From Benincasa hispida (lineage: Eukaryota > Streptophyta > Magnoliopsida > Cucurbitales > Cucurbitaceae), in contig NC_052359.1 in the NCBI RefSeq assembly GCF_009727055.1, positions 63,001,792 through 63,065,791 on the forward strand: 64,000 bases of DNA, read 5' to 3'. The translations under genes and the position numbers were made by a program. Shown piece by piece: positions 35,411-46,584 of this stretch. Position 1 is the first letter of the stretch. Every line of letters begins with the position of its first letter. Under the pieces are notes generated by a model. It ran no database searches, was not told where the DNA came from, and was given only the letters and a program-made list of their open reading frames with translations.

Positions 35411-36730
35411 TCCAATCATCATTATTTGGGTTTTCTCATATTGATGGAGCCTTTTTCACGATAAAAATCACCTCCAAAATATGGCTTAATCCTTTGGCTA
35501 TCAACTTTAAATGTGTTTGACCCATCTTCATTCATTAGCTCTACCACTCCATAACTATAGATCTCCTTAACGATAAAAGGTCTCGACTTATGTGATTTTA
35601 ATTTTCTTGGAAATAAACGTAAACATGAGTTGAATAACAAGACTTTTGGCCAATTATAAAATTTTTCTTACTAATGCATTGGTCATGCCAACACTTCATG
35701 CGCTCTTTATAGATCTTGGCGTTTTTGTATACTTATAATCTCCATTCATTTAGCTCTAGCAACTGTAACTTCCTTGCTTCTTTCGAGGCTTCCATTTTAA
35801 TGTTGAGCTTCTTGGTGTCCCAAAATGCCTTATGTTCATGTTCCAAAGGCAAATGGCAAGCTTTACAAAAAAAAACAAGCGCATGTGAGGACATTCTGAT
35901 GGGCGTTTTATATGCTATGCAATAGAACTATAGTGTCTCATCCAGCTTTTGTGCCGAATCTCTTCGTGTTGAATTGAAAACCTTTTAAAGTATTGATTTT
36001 ATTTTCCTATTGGGCACTTATGCTTGACCACTTGTTTGAGGACGGTAAGTTGTTGCGATTTTGTGATGAACATTATATTTAACCAGAAGCTTGCTGACAA
36101 TGCAATTGATGAAATGAGTTCACTCATCGCTTATGATGGCACATGAGGTGCCAAAGCGAGTGAAAATATTTTTCTGAAGGAATTTTGAGACTGTTGCCAC
36201 ATCAGTTGTAGCACATGAAATTGCTTCGACCCATTTTGATACATAATCAATGATTACCAAAATGTATTTATGGCCATTGAAGGGCAAGAATGGGCATATG
36301 AAGTCAATTCTCCATACATAAAACAATTCAAATTCTAAGATAACGTTCAACGACATCTCATTTCTTTCGGAAATGCTCCTAGTGCATTGATAGCTATCAC
36401 ACTTCATAACATAGTTTTGGCTCTTTAAACAATGCGGGCCAATAGTATCCACTCTAAAGTACTTTTGTTGTTGTGCACTAACTTCCAAAATGGCCACCGA
36501 ATGGTGGCTCATGACATTGATATAAGATGCGATGAAAGAAAGTTTCTGAAACGCATTTCCTTTGGATATGATTTGGGCCTCTTTTATAAAGATATGGCTT
36601 GTCCCAGTAGTAAAACTTACATTCATGCGTAAGTTTCTTCTTTTGTTGTGAAGTATATTCCTTTGGAAATTGCTTTCAAAATAGAAAATTAACAATGTTT
36701 GCATTGCAAGACAAGAATTCATCATTTTTT
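35411..36730 (-). pseudogene. Athila-like gypsy integrase
   Basis: Minus-strand reading gives WRIDFICPFLPFNGHKYILV and YVSKWVEA (first Asp), then FGTSCAIISDE (second Asp) near 36115-36150. After that come HKIATTYRPQTSGQA and a stop exactly where the catalytic Glu of the DDE triad is expected (GAA to TAA, near 36020). The C-terminal part is readable from 35900 to 35422, ending FKVDSQRIKPYFGGDF. Several other stops occur. Integrase would insert element DNA; loss of the Glu codon alone would abolish it. Confidence 0.88.
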
Positions 36731-37350
36731 AATATTGTTTCATCAGAAAAATAAGTGTTCACTTCTGGTTAGCGGCGATCACAATCAACATTCTCAAGCC
36801 GCGATAGATGATCTGCAACTTTATTTTCTGATCCCTTACGGTCAATGATTTCAGTATCAAATTCTTACCAGAGTAATACCCTTCTGATTAATCATGGCTT
36901 CACATCCTTTTTAGTCATAATATATTTAATGGCTGAATGATCCATATGAATTATTACTTTTTATCCCAACAAATACGGTTTGAATTTTTCCATAGTGAAC
37001 ACTATTGCGAACAATTCCTTCTCGATTGTTGTATAATTCTCCTTTGCATTGTTGAGTGTTTTGATTACATATGTGATCAGATGGAGAACGTTGTCCTTGA
37101 GTTGGGCTAAGACTGCACCTATTGCACAATCGCTCGCACCACACATCAGTTTGAATGGTTTTGACCAATCTGGTGTGATCAAAATAGGTGTCGTGATTAG
37201 CGTTTCTTTTAATGTTTCAAATTCTTTTGAGTAGTTTGGATCAAACTCGAAAGGTTTATTTACTTCCAACAGAAAATTCAATGGTCTTGTGATTTTAGAG
37301 AAATCCTTAACAAATCTGCATTAGAATCCAACATGTCTGGGGAAGCTTGA
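36731..37350 (-). pseudogene. Athila-like gypsy RNase H region
   Basis: The frame 37281-36961 gives KPFKLMCGASDCAIGAVLAQ, the start of the RNase H-like domain, where the usual CDASD is CGASD, so the first acidic residue is lost. Then follow YTTIEKELFAIVFTMEKFKPYLLG and, past a stop, HMDHSAIKYI and ADHLSRLEN (about 36780-36900). This is the normal order for Ty3/gypsy pol between RT and integrase. Confidence 0.87.
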
Positions 37351-37690
37351 AGTGTTTACATGTTGGTAGGCGGTGACAAATTTTCTATGGCACCAATTTT
37401 GGCTTTGTCAACTTTTAGCCCGGATTTAGTCACCTTGTGCCCTAGCATAATTCCTTCGATAACCATGAAATGAAATTTCTCCCAATTCAAAAACATGTTG
37501 GTGTCTTCGAATCTCTTCAAATTCTTCTCAAGATTCGCTAGACAAATTTCATATGTCTTGCCATATACTGAGAAATCATCCATAAAAATTTCAACAAACT
37601 CTTCAGGGTAATAAGAGAATATGGTCATCATGCACCTCTGAAAGGTGCTTGGGGTGTTGCATAGCCCGAAAGGCATGCGCCAAGAAACGC
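37351..37690 (-). pseudogene. Athila-like gypsy RT, C-terminal half
   Basis: Readable as MPFGLCNTPSTFQRCMMTIF followed by EIFMDDFSVYG, the polymerase box, with the MDD codons at about 37573-37584. Then come LNWEKFHFMV and GIMLGHKVTKSGLKVDKAKI. The N-terminal half of RT is missing: directly upstream (37690) the sequence is the end of the protease-RT linker (SAHLKYAFLG), so a deletion of more than a hundred codons joins the two, out of frame. Confidence 0.9.
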
Positions 37691-38400
37691 ATATTTCAAG
37701 TGGGCAGAGAGTGCTTTCAATTCTAAAACTAGAAATTGATCGAGTGAAGGCTTGATTTTGCCTTCTCGATTTTCTGAACCCAATGGTTCAAAATTCCTTT
37801 GTATCTCTTTTATCGCATAACAGGATTCAAATGTTGCGTTCACCTCATCCTTCAATTCCATTTCTTCATTGATTTCAAATTCTAGCCTACAAGGCCAATC
37901 TTTTTTCAAGTCAACTATTTCACATGCGTTGATCTCATCAAGATATTCCATCGCCTTAAGAATGTTAAACCTCATCTTTTGACCATTAACTTGCATGGTA
38001 ATTTCACCATTGTGCACATCAATTTGGGTTCTTCTTGTGGATAAGAAGGGCCTTTCCAAACTGACAGGCACATCTTTATCCACTTTGTAGTCTAATATAA
38101 TGAAATCAGCTAGCAGAATGAATTTATCCACTTTCACGAGCATATCTTCTAGTTTTCCCTTTGGATGTATCAAAGAACGGTCCGCTAGTTGCAATGTAAC
38201 CATGGTGAGTGCAAGTTATCCCATTCCCAGTTGCTTGAAGATTGATATAGGCATTAGATTGATGTTTGCTCCAAGGTCGCATAGGGCTGGCCCTATATAA
38301 AGTCCTTAAATGGAAAGGAATGGTGAAACTCTCTGGATCTCGCATTTTTTATGGAATAATGGTGCTACAACCTTGTGCTAATGCAACAATCTTGTAATTT
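37690..38400 (-). pseudogene. Athila-like gypsy aspartic protease region
   Basis: The minus strand reads CDLGANINLMP near 38240-38280, where the active-site DLGAS has Ser changed to Asn, then ADRSLIHPKGKLEDMLVKVD, FIILDYKVDKDVPVSLERPF and VHNGEITMQVNGQK. The same region is better preserved at 60241-60693. A frameshift lies near 38203. Confidence 0.85.
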
Positions 38401-39512
38401 CTCATCTTTCTTTTCTTTGATATGATATCTTTTAAGAATTTGGCATAAGATGGCATCTGTTCCAATGCCTCGATGAGTGGAATGTTAATATGCAACTACT
38501 TTAACACGTTGAGGAAGCATTGGAAATGGCCTTCATCATTCTTCTTTCTTAATCTTTGTGGGTATGGAGGGAGTTGTACCTCATTTGATGATTTTGAAGT
38601 AGAAGTTATTGGAGATGAGTCTCTACATTCCTTTTGGTTTTATGCGATGGTATTTGTGGGTTCTTACATTGGTTGTGTGTCAGGCTAATCATAAAAAAGA
38701 TATTTATGTGCTTCATTCGTAAGCTTGATTGATTTTTCCTTCGGATTTTCTTTCATGATGCGACCATTTCTTAATGTCACTGTGTGACATTGTTCTTTGC
38801 CTGAACTTCTTATATTGCGAGGAACTTCATTGTTTTTTGATAGTGAGCCTTGTGGACTATTTTTCAACTCTCCAGTGATCTGCCCCATTTGAATTTCAAG
38901 ATTTTGAATTGATGTCGCTTTTGCAGAACCTCCTCATTTTTCTGTATGTATTCTTTTAATAGATTTTCTAAAGGTGAAGTTGCTAGTTGTTTCGATGAGC
39001 TTGATCCTATTGGTGCCCATTTTATCTTTGATGGAATCCAGGTGGTCCATCTTTAGGGGCATTATGATGGTTGACGTGTGCTTGTTGATTTCCTCCCCAC
39101 GAAAAATTTGGGTGGTTTCGCCAACTAGGGTTGTAAGTATTTGAAAATGGATTGTTTTTGAAAAGGCAAGCCAATTGTGGGTTACATGGGCATACCTCAA
39201 CTAAGTGAGGCTCTTCACAAAGAAAACAATTCTCGTTAGCCATCTAGGTAACCGCATTTACCTGCCCATTTCTGATGCTAGTTTTTGTCATGGCCATCGT
39301 TTGCAATGAGCTAGTCATCACATTCACCTGTGTTTGTAGTGATGCGTTGGCATCGTTACTCTCTCCTTTCTTGTCCAATATTGAACCATATTCGCTCTCC
39401 TTCCATCCACATGGTTCTTTGAGATGCGATCAATGATGTTTTTAGCTTCAACATAAGTCTTGTCCAATAAACTGCCTACTGCAACACCATTTATAGTCGT
39501 TTGAGATGCTGA
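38401..39512 (-). pseudogene. Athila-like gypsy gag, C-terminal half
   Basis: The minus strand reads SLLDKTYVEAKNIIDRISKNH-like text near 39420-39480. At 39243-39022 follow CFLCEEPHLVEVCP (a short C-X2-C-X3-H-X4-C knuckle) and FKNNPFSNTYNPSWRNHPNF. Then come a coiled region and MGQITGELKNSPQGSLSKNN (38888-38830). These match the plus-strand gag at 59056-60235 segment by segment. The N-terminal gag core is missing at 39512, where copia LTR sequence starts. Confidence 0.88.
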
Positions 39513-39798
39513 GTTTTGGGAGAGGGATGAAGAAAATTTAGAGAGAGAGATCTTTGTATTAGGGAGTCTCGTGTGTAAGTTAATATAGAGAGAGCTCTCT
39601 TTCTCAAATCATCTGTGTGAAAAAGATGATAGGTTTTGCCCAGAAAAAAACCACCCACACATAACTCACGTAATACTGAGAGAGAAAAGAGGGGGGGGGG
39701 GGGGGAGAGTTACATATTAGTTTTCAAAAAATTAATAAAATAATATATATAAAAAAAATAACAAATACTTTTAATATATATACATATATGTGTATGTG

Positions 39799-39864
<66 letters not shown>

Positions 39865-40740
39865 CAACTACCTTATCATATAATATATATATATTAAACT
39901 ATATGTTATATCAAATATAATACATAACATATAGTTTTTATATTGTATCAAATACAATTTAACCTAAAGTTTTAACTCTCTCAATCATTTGTGGTATTTA
40001 ATATAAATCATGATTTATATTAAATTTAATTATATGAATGTCATCCATATAATTAATATTTGAATCATATTCAAATATTTATTTCCTTTCAAATAAATTT
40101 ATATATTATAAAGTATCAAATACATTATATTATTTATATCACATATAATTGATTTAAATTAATTATATCACTTATAATTGATTTAAATTAATTATATCAC
40201 TTATATTTGATTTCCTCAATTAATTTGAATAATTCAAATTAATTCAAAATTAATTCTCAATAATTTCAGTTGAGCTATAGAGGGGACCTTATGGACCAGT
40301 AGATTGAAACTCCAATATACTTGAATAATTAATATTAAATTTATATTAAATTTAATAACTATGAATCCAATTCATAGAATCTATATTTGAATCTCATTCA
40401 AATATTTATTTCCTCTCATTAAGCTATAATGTATCAAATACATTATAACAATTGTATCATATATAATTGATTCAACTTAATTATATCATATATAATTAAA
40501 TCTCTCTATCAATTTGAATAATACAAATTAATCCAAAAAGTGATTCTCAAATAATCCTATTGAGCTACCGAGGGGACCTCATGGACTTGTAGCTTGAAGT
40601 TCCAATGGTACATAAATAATTAATTAAACTTCTTTAATTAAATTATTCAACATCCATTAACTGTCGTCACTCCACTAAAGACTGATAGCTACACTCTTCA
40701 CACAACATCTTATAAGCATTCAGTTCGGATTAATTCTTGT
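39513..40740 (-). mobile_element. Copia LTR fragment with internal tandem duplication
   Basis: On the minus strand the LTR landmark around GGTCCATAAGGTCCCCTC appears twice, at 40280-40320 and 40575-40610. Each is followed by the same A/T-rich text and by CAAATATTTGAAT-type phrases, so about 300 bp of LTR is duplicated in tandem (40060-40330 and 40360-40630). At the left it holds a G17 run (39690-39706) and (TAA)n at about 39803-39860, both assembly-prone. Confidence 0.6.
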
Positions 40741-40979
40741 TTGGTGGGTGTTTTGTATGAAGATATGAAATTATTGTAATGATATGGTTTTCTGAGTTTT
40801 GGCCTTTAATTTCATTTTGATTTCCCATTTAAATTTGTAATTGGCTCTTGCTTGATGAGCTTTAATGTCTTCCCAAGAGTCTGTAATTTATTTGGAGTCA
40901 TTAGAGTTGAAATTAAGCTGTAATTCGAAGAAACAAGCAAAGGGACCTAGTTGCAGATTCCAGACGATCAGCCTCTGTT

Positions 40980-41700
40980 CATATCGTCATTAAGCTTCAG
41001 TAGCTAAACGATCGTTTAGCTTCATATATTAGACGATATGAAGGAAAAGCTAAACAGTCGTCTAGCTTCGGGTGTTATTTGTTTAGGTGTCGTGCGCTAG
41101 ACGATCGTTTATCACGGGAGCTAAACGATGCGTTGTTTTGCTATGCGATTGCACTACACAATCGTGAAGCTTTGAGTGGGAGCTAAGTGATGAGGCGAAG
41201 AGTTATGAGATGTCACTGAGCGATCACTTACACGATAGTTTACCTTTGATCGGGAGCTAAGCAATGCGGCGAAGAGCTATGCGATGGTGCTGAGCGATCG
41301 CTTAGACGATCGTTTACCTTTGATCCGGAGCTAAGCGATGCGACGAAGAGCTATGCGATGGCGTTGAGCGATCGCTTACATGATCGTTCACCTATGAACG
41401 GTAGCTGAGCGATGCTTCAATTGCTATGCGATAGCACTAGGCGATCGCTTACCTCGGGCACGCACTAAATGATCAAGACGCGGTGCTAAACGATGGAGCT
41501 ATGCGATGATGTTTGACACTAAGTGATCATGTAGCATCCTCCGGCGCTAGAGGATTACACTATTCGATAGAAGGCGAACACTATACGATCGTCTAGCTTT
41601 GTTAAACGATAGGCATTGGTTGCTAAATGAAGAAGCAAACACTAAACGATCAAGCCCAACGCATGACAATGGTCGCCAATGCTAAACGATCTGACTTGAC
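40980..41700 (+). repeat. Large CGATCG-rich array with a 74-75-bp tandem core
   Basis: Four units starting (G)GGAGCTAAG(C/T)(A/G)ATG, or close variants, lie at about 41178, 41252, 41327 and 41401, a period of 74-75 bp. Each holds AGCTATGCGATGG, GAGCGATCGCTTA and a GATCGTTTACC-type end. Outside the core the same words continue irregularly to 41700. No frame is conserved across units. Confidence 0.85.
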
Positions 41701-43285
41701 AAGATTTTGAGCAAGAGCAAGAGAAGCCGGTTCGACTAGTTCTCTTGAGGTTTAGTCTGGTTCAGCTTCAAATGGTTTGTGGTTGGTCCAGTTCAGATAG
41801 TTCGGGTTCGGTTCAAGTGGTTTTGGAGTGGTTCGAGTGGTGTTGAAGTTGGTTTTGTAATAGTTAGGATTTTACTTGCTTATTTTTGCCAAAACTAAAA
41901 CCATATCAGTACGTGTTTAATTATTTATGCATTGGATGTATGTTATAATTAAATAAATCTTGTATGTGCATATAGTATGCCATTTAGATTTAAAATCCCA
42001 CCATAGGAAGCATGCAATATGCATTGAAAGTATGTTATAATTATTTATAATATATAGTATGCATGTTAGGGTTTCTTTTATTTAATATAAGTGTTATATT
42101 AGATATTGAATGCCTGGATGTTGTGGATGTTTAGCATGTCTAAAATTTTATAAGCTGTTACAAAATTGGGTTAGACATTTAAAATCCATAACAAAGAACA
42201 ACTGCATGCTCACATAGGTTAACCACTTGTTTTAATTAGTTAAAATAGGTCGTTAAATTTGTAAAACTAGGGTTACAAACTCAACCAGCATATAATCTTG
42301 TCAAAGATTGAGGGTATTTAAGTTGACAGTCTACGAAACACCTCCTACCTGGGGATTATGGCCGAATAATTGAGCACTGGTAACCAGTTTTATGATTATC
42401 TGTGAGCGATGTGAGGTAATAAAAGCGTTTATCACCTAGACATCGTAGGTTTAAGTCCATTTATAAGAGCTATACATGGATAAACCACATAGACTTAGGA
42501 TTATTTTTTATTTAGCCAGAAAAGAACCTAAGTATGTAGTTACCCAAGAGTTCACAGTCTGGATTAATAACATACACAGTATGTTATTCTTAGCTCTTGC
42601 ATCCCTAAGAGTTCACAGTTTGGATTTAAGCGGCACTTCGTGTCACCCTGGAAGTGACCTCCCTTCAGAAATTATTTTTTTAGCTTAAATTTAGATTCCG
42701 GTGAATAAGAGAAAGTTGTTCGATCAGAGATCAAGTGTATGATTTCAACTGCCACGTCTCCATATAGTTCACACCGTGAGATTGATATGACGCTTCGTGT
42801 CACGCTGGAAGTGACCTCTCTTCGAAAAGTGTTTTATATGAGTCAATACCAAGGTGTGAGGAAGTAGTTCATAGTAAGTGGGTGAAGGAAATGTGTCAAC
42901 ATATCCGGCGGTTTCCTCTATTAGTTTGGACCGTGAGATTCCTATGTTGCGCCTGCTGGTTAGCTTTAGGTGACCCATTGCTAGTCGTTTAACGACGACT
43001 ATCCCCTCGGAGGGTTATAACATAGGATTCGGAACAACTCAAGCTCCAGAAATGGATAGGATTTCTTTGGTCATTAGTGGCCTCTAACGTCCGAAAATGG
43101 TGGGTCTACACTTACAGAATTATTAATTATTAATAATGTCTGACCAAAAGCGGTACCTAAATGAATATCGGAATATGAGTTATTCTGGAGGTAGTATTTA
43201 GTCAAGAATGTCTTGATGTAGTATCGTTGCAAAAGAATAATCTTGGGTAAATTATTAAAATTTCTAAAACTTGATTGGATATTAA
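41701..43285 (+). mobile_element. Copia 5' leader before gag
   Basis: Noncoding text that partly matches the minus-strand leader at 28072-29765. At 41710-41870 it has GGTTCGGTTC/GGTTCAAGTGG direct repeats. At 42590-42980 the block GTCACCCTGGAAGTGACCTC, or a close variant, occurs twice (about 42635 and 42800). No primer binding site was found. The frame at 42476-42688 is not shared with the other leader. Confidence 0.5.
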
Positions 43286-44107
43286 ATTTCAGAATGACAA
43301 GTTCATTAATACAAGTGTTGGTGTTAGATAAATTTATTGGGGATAATTATGTGAATTGGAAATCAAATTTGAACATGATACTTGTGATAGACAATTTGTG
43401 ATTTGTCTTAACTGAGGATTGTCCTCCCATTCCTAGCTCTAACACAAACAAAAATGTTTGGGATGTATATGACAGATGGGTTAAGGCTAATGATATAGCC
43501 TGTGCTTATATCCTTGTCAGCTCATCTAATTTGTTTACAAAAGAAGCATGAGGATATGAGTACTGCCAAAGAGGTTATGGAATCTCTATGAGGGATGCCA
43601 TTAAGTACGTTTACAATAGTCGCATCAAAGTGGTGACCTATGTTTGTGAACATGTCCTGGACATGATGGTCCACTATCATATGACAGAAGTAAACGGTAC
43701 TCTCATGGACGAGAGAAGTCAAGTTGGTTTTATACTAGAATCTCTTTTGAAGAGTTTTCTACAATTTTGAATGCATTAATGAATAAAATTTGACTACTGT
43801 ACTGAATAAGCTACAGGCTTACCAGATAATGTTGAGAACAAAGGGTCTGATGCCAGAAGTAAATGTTACTAATGCCGAGAAGTGAGGAATGTCCTCCAAG
43901 CCTAAAGTTGCTTCCTCTTCAAAAAATAAAAGTATTTTTGTGAAGAAAGGCAAAGAGAAAGGGAAGAAGAAACCTACTGGATTGAAAGGTAAGGATAGCG
44001 CTGCAAAGGGAAATATTTCCATTGCAACGATGAAGGGCATTGGAGGAGACACTACCCTCAATATCTTGTCGAGAAGAGAGCAGAGAAAAGTAACCAAGCT
44101 AACTTGA
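43286..44107 (+). pseudogene. Ty1/copia gag, broken
   Basis: Starting at ATG near 43292, the translation reads LDKFIGDNYVNWKSNLNMIL (the usual start of the UBN2-type gag domain), then TEDCPPIPS, YDRWVKANDIACAYILVSSS and, after frameshifts, MRDAIKYVYNSR and HVLDMMVHYHMTEVNGTL (43588-43770). A Lys-rich stretch follows at 43889-43990 (MSSKPKVASSSKNKS), then a degenerate zinc knuckle near 44010-44055 (FHCNDEGHWRRHYP), where two of the zinc-binding Cys are Tyr. Stops occur near 43400 and 43550. Gag binds RNA and forms the particle; this one cannot. Confidence 0.88.
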
Positions 44108-44726
44108 CCTTGGGACCATTTGCTCAGCTCATCCAGTAGGAGAAGTTGCTACTTATTTTTAATTGTTAAAACTTGTATAGAAAAAATTGTATATATTTTT
44201 GTGATAAATGAAATGTTCATTTTCAAAAATTATGTTTGTTCTAGCAATCTCTGTTGAGAATCAAATTGTTAAATGCCATTTGTAGATATTCAGATATCTA
44301 AATGTCTAGATCAAAGTATAGAAAGTTTAAAGATTTCTAGATCTGACTGTTAACAAAGAGTTGTTGAGACATGTCAAATGCATCTTACTCAAAGAGTTGA
44401 GAGTATCTCAATGTAGTGGGAGGAAAGTGTGCTTCCTGCCATTATTGAGATTAAGATGCAATCCTCTTATAGTTTTATTTAAAGCCTATAGTATACTAAA
44501 ATGTTTACAATAATTTGCTCGGCTAAAGTGTTTAAGAATTACCTAGTTGGACTAGGATACCAGATAACCTAGGGCAAGTGGGAGAAATATCGGTATAAAG
44601 ATACCGAATGGTAAAAGATGGGTATGGGATGCCCTAGTTTATTGTATTTCTCTATAAAACTCAGAAACTCAGTCTGATATATCGGATGTATAAGTTACCA
44701 CTGGAGTTTTAGTCCAAGTGGGAGTT
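44108..44726 (+). mobile_element. Copia internal remnant without pol, ending in polypurine tract
   Basis: Between gag and the 3' LTR only about 620 bp remain. None of it encodes protease, integrase, RT or RNase H, so pol was lost or the element was a non-autonomous form. It ends with CAAGTGGGAG at 44715-44724, the standard copia polypurine tract. Confidence 0.65.
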
Positions 44727-46520
44727 CGTTGGGTTCTATGTCCTAAAACTCGTGGTATGTAAATAATGGAACTTATTTTGATAATTCGATAAAGGTGTTA
44801 TTGAATAGATCTATTGCTTGAATAGAAATCCAATAAACCTAAAAGTCCCTTGACTATTGGATGAGTACTTGAAGTTTATGTGGAGACATAAAGGTGGATA
44901 AGGTTCGTGTAAATGGTCAAAATGATCTATAGTACATGGATAAGATTGGGTACCTTATTTTGGTAACACTATTGGATATGACCCGCTTTGTAGTTGTTAC
45001 AAGGAGTTGTAAAGTGCTACAAACGAAGTGATCCTAATTCGTTCATGTTGGACATGAGGAGTGGGGGTATCTTTGTGGAAAAGAATTTGTACAAGATCGG
45101 ACCACGAAATGAGTCACTCTTACTTTATAACGTTGTTTACTGTTTAAGACTGACTATTTCAAAGTGATGACCTAGGTAACCTGACCTTAATCCTGAGCTA
45201 ACTATGAAGTCCTATTTATCTGGTATTGCTCTTAGATTTGCATAGGTGAGGGTTGGCTCAACAGTGCTGGCTCAATATGATTGCCATTTCAAGGGTAAGA
45301 CTGGAAAGATAGCTAGGGACATAGGGTGTATGAGGGAATTCACTCCTACCCACTTTAGGGATAGTAGAGAGGTTATTCCCTTAAGTGCTGATTATGGGGC
45401 TTGAACAAGGGATCCCGCCCTCTCATTTGGCATGATAGGGATTCGGTTTTGTGATTGGATCACAAAAAAATTGTTCATTAGGGGATCAGTGGGGACTTAT
45501 GGAACAAGAGGTAATTTCGAGGGTAAAACAGATATTTGACCCAACCGTTATTACGAACAACATGTGAAGGGTTAACTTACTAATCATTGTTATATTCAAT
45601 GGACATAATATATCTATAGTGAGGGGAGTTCAACTATGGGCTTTAGTGGAGTGACCCATTAGTTAACGAATGGGGGTTAGATCAGTCTAATGAGTTTAGC
45701 CGATTATTAATCTTGGATCGTTGGAGCCCATGATCTATAGGTCCATGAGGTCCCCCAAGTAGCTCACAAATGGATTAGCTCTAGAGTAGCGTGATAAGTT
45801 CATTTGAAACGTTCAAATTAGAATCAAAAGGAATTGGAGAAAATATATTTAAATATGATTTAAATATATGAAGATGAATTTGTGTAAAAATTAATTTAAT
45901 ATTGGATATTAAATTAATTAGAATTATTTAAATTGTTTAAATAATTATTTATTAATTTTATTAGAAAATTAATTTATAAAATTAATTTTGATTTTAGAAA
46001 TAAAATATGATTTTAAAAATCAATTTTGGATTTTTGGAAATTGTAAAATCACAAAAACTTGAAAAATGGTTTTTTTCAAGTCATCTTCAACTTGCTCACA
46101 AGAAACCCACCACCTACTTCTTTGGTTTACTCCAAGCATGAGCTGCTTCTCTTTGCATAATAGTCTACAATATACTGAAGAGATTGGAGTGAAGAAAGGG
46201 AAGAAAAACCGACTGAATTTTTGCTGAAAAATTCGGATGAAGAAGGTGTTCTTCAGTAGGTTTTGTTCAGTGAGTTTTCTCCATATTCCCTTTGATTTCA
46301 GCTTATTTTGAGACCCACAACTCAATCTAGAGCACCAAGAGGATAGTAGGGAAGATCTTGTGGTAGTCTACATAAGGATTCAGAGGATTTTGTAGCTGGA
46401 AATAGAGATTTCGTTGGTTCGGCCAAGGTATGTTTATGAAACCCATTATACCCTGTTTTTAGCATGTTTCTTTTCAACCAAATTAATGAATTAGAATGCT
46501 TATGGATCCTGATTTCTTCA
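44727..46520 (+). mobile_element. Copia 3' LTR, complete (1794 bp)
   Basis: It starts (C/T)GTTGGGTTCTATG directly after the polypurine tract and ends GATTTCTTCA at 46520, matching the start at 24259 and the ends at 31774 and 48237. The body has GGTACCTTATTTTGGTAACA, GTACAAGATCGGACCACG and GGTCCATGAGGTCCCCC landmarks. The first base is C rather than T. On the right it directly abuts gypsy leader sequence, so this copia element sits inside a gypsy copy. Confidence 0.82.
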
Positions 46521-46584
46521 ACTACATGATGGTGTTCATCCAACATTTAGTTACCACAATCTCCCGACAACAGCACCAAAAACT
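46521..46584 (-). mobile_element. Gypsy leader and primer binding site remnant (family Gy-B)
   Basis: The minus strand of 46561-46578 reads TGGTGCTGTTGTCGGGAG, four or so changes from TGGCGCCGTTGCCGGGGA, the complement of the tRNA-Asp 3' end used by Athila/Tat-type elements. Six bases separate it from the LTR end, as at 58485-58490. The rest of the internal region was displaced by the copia LTR. Confidence 0.75.
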
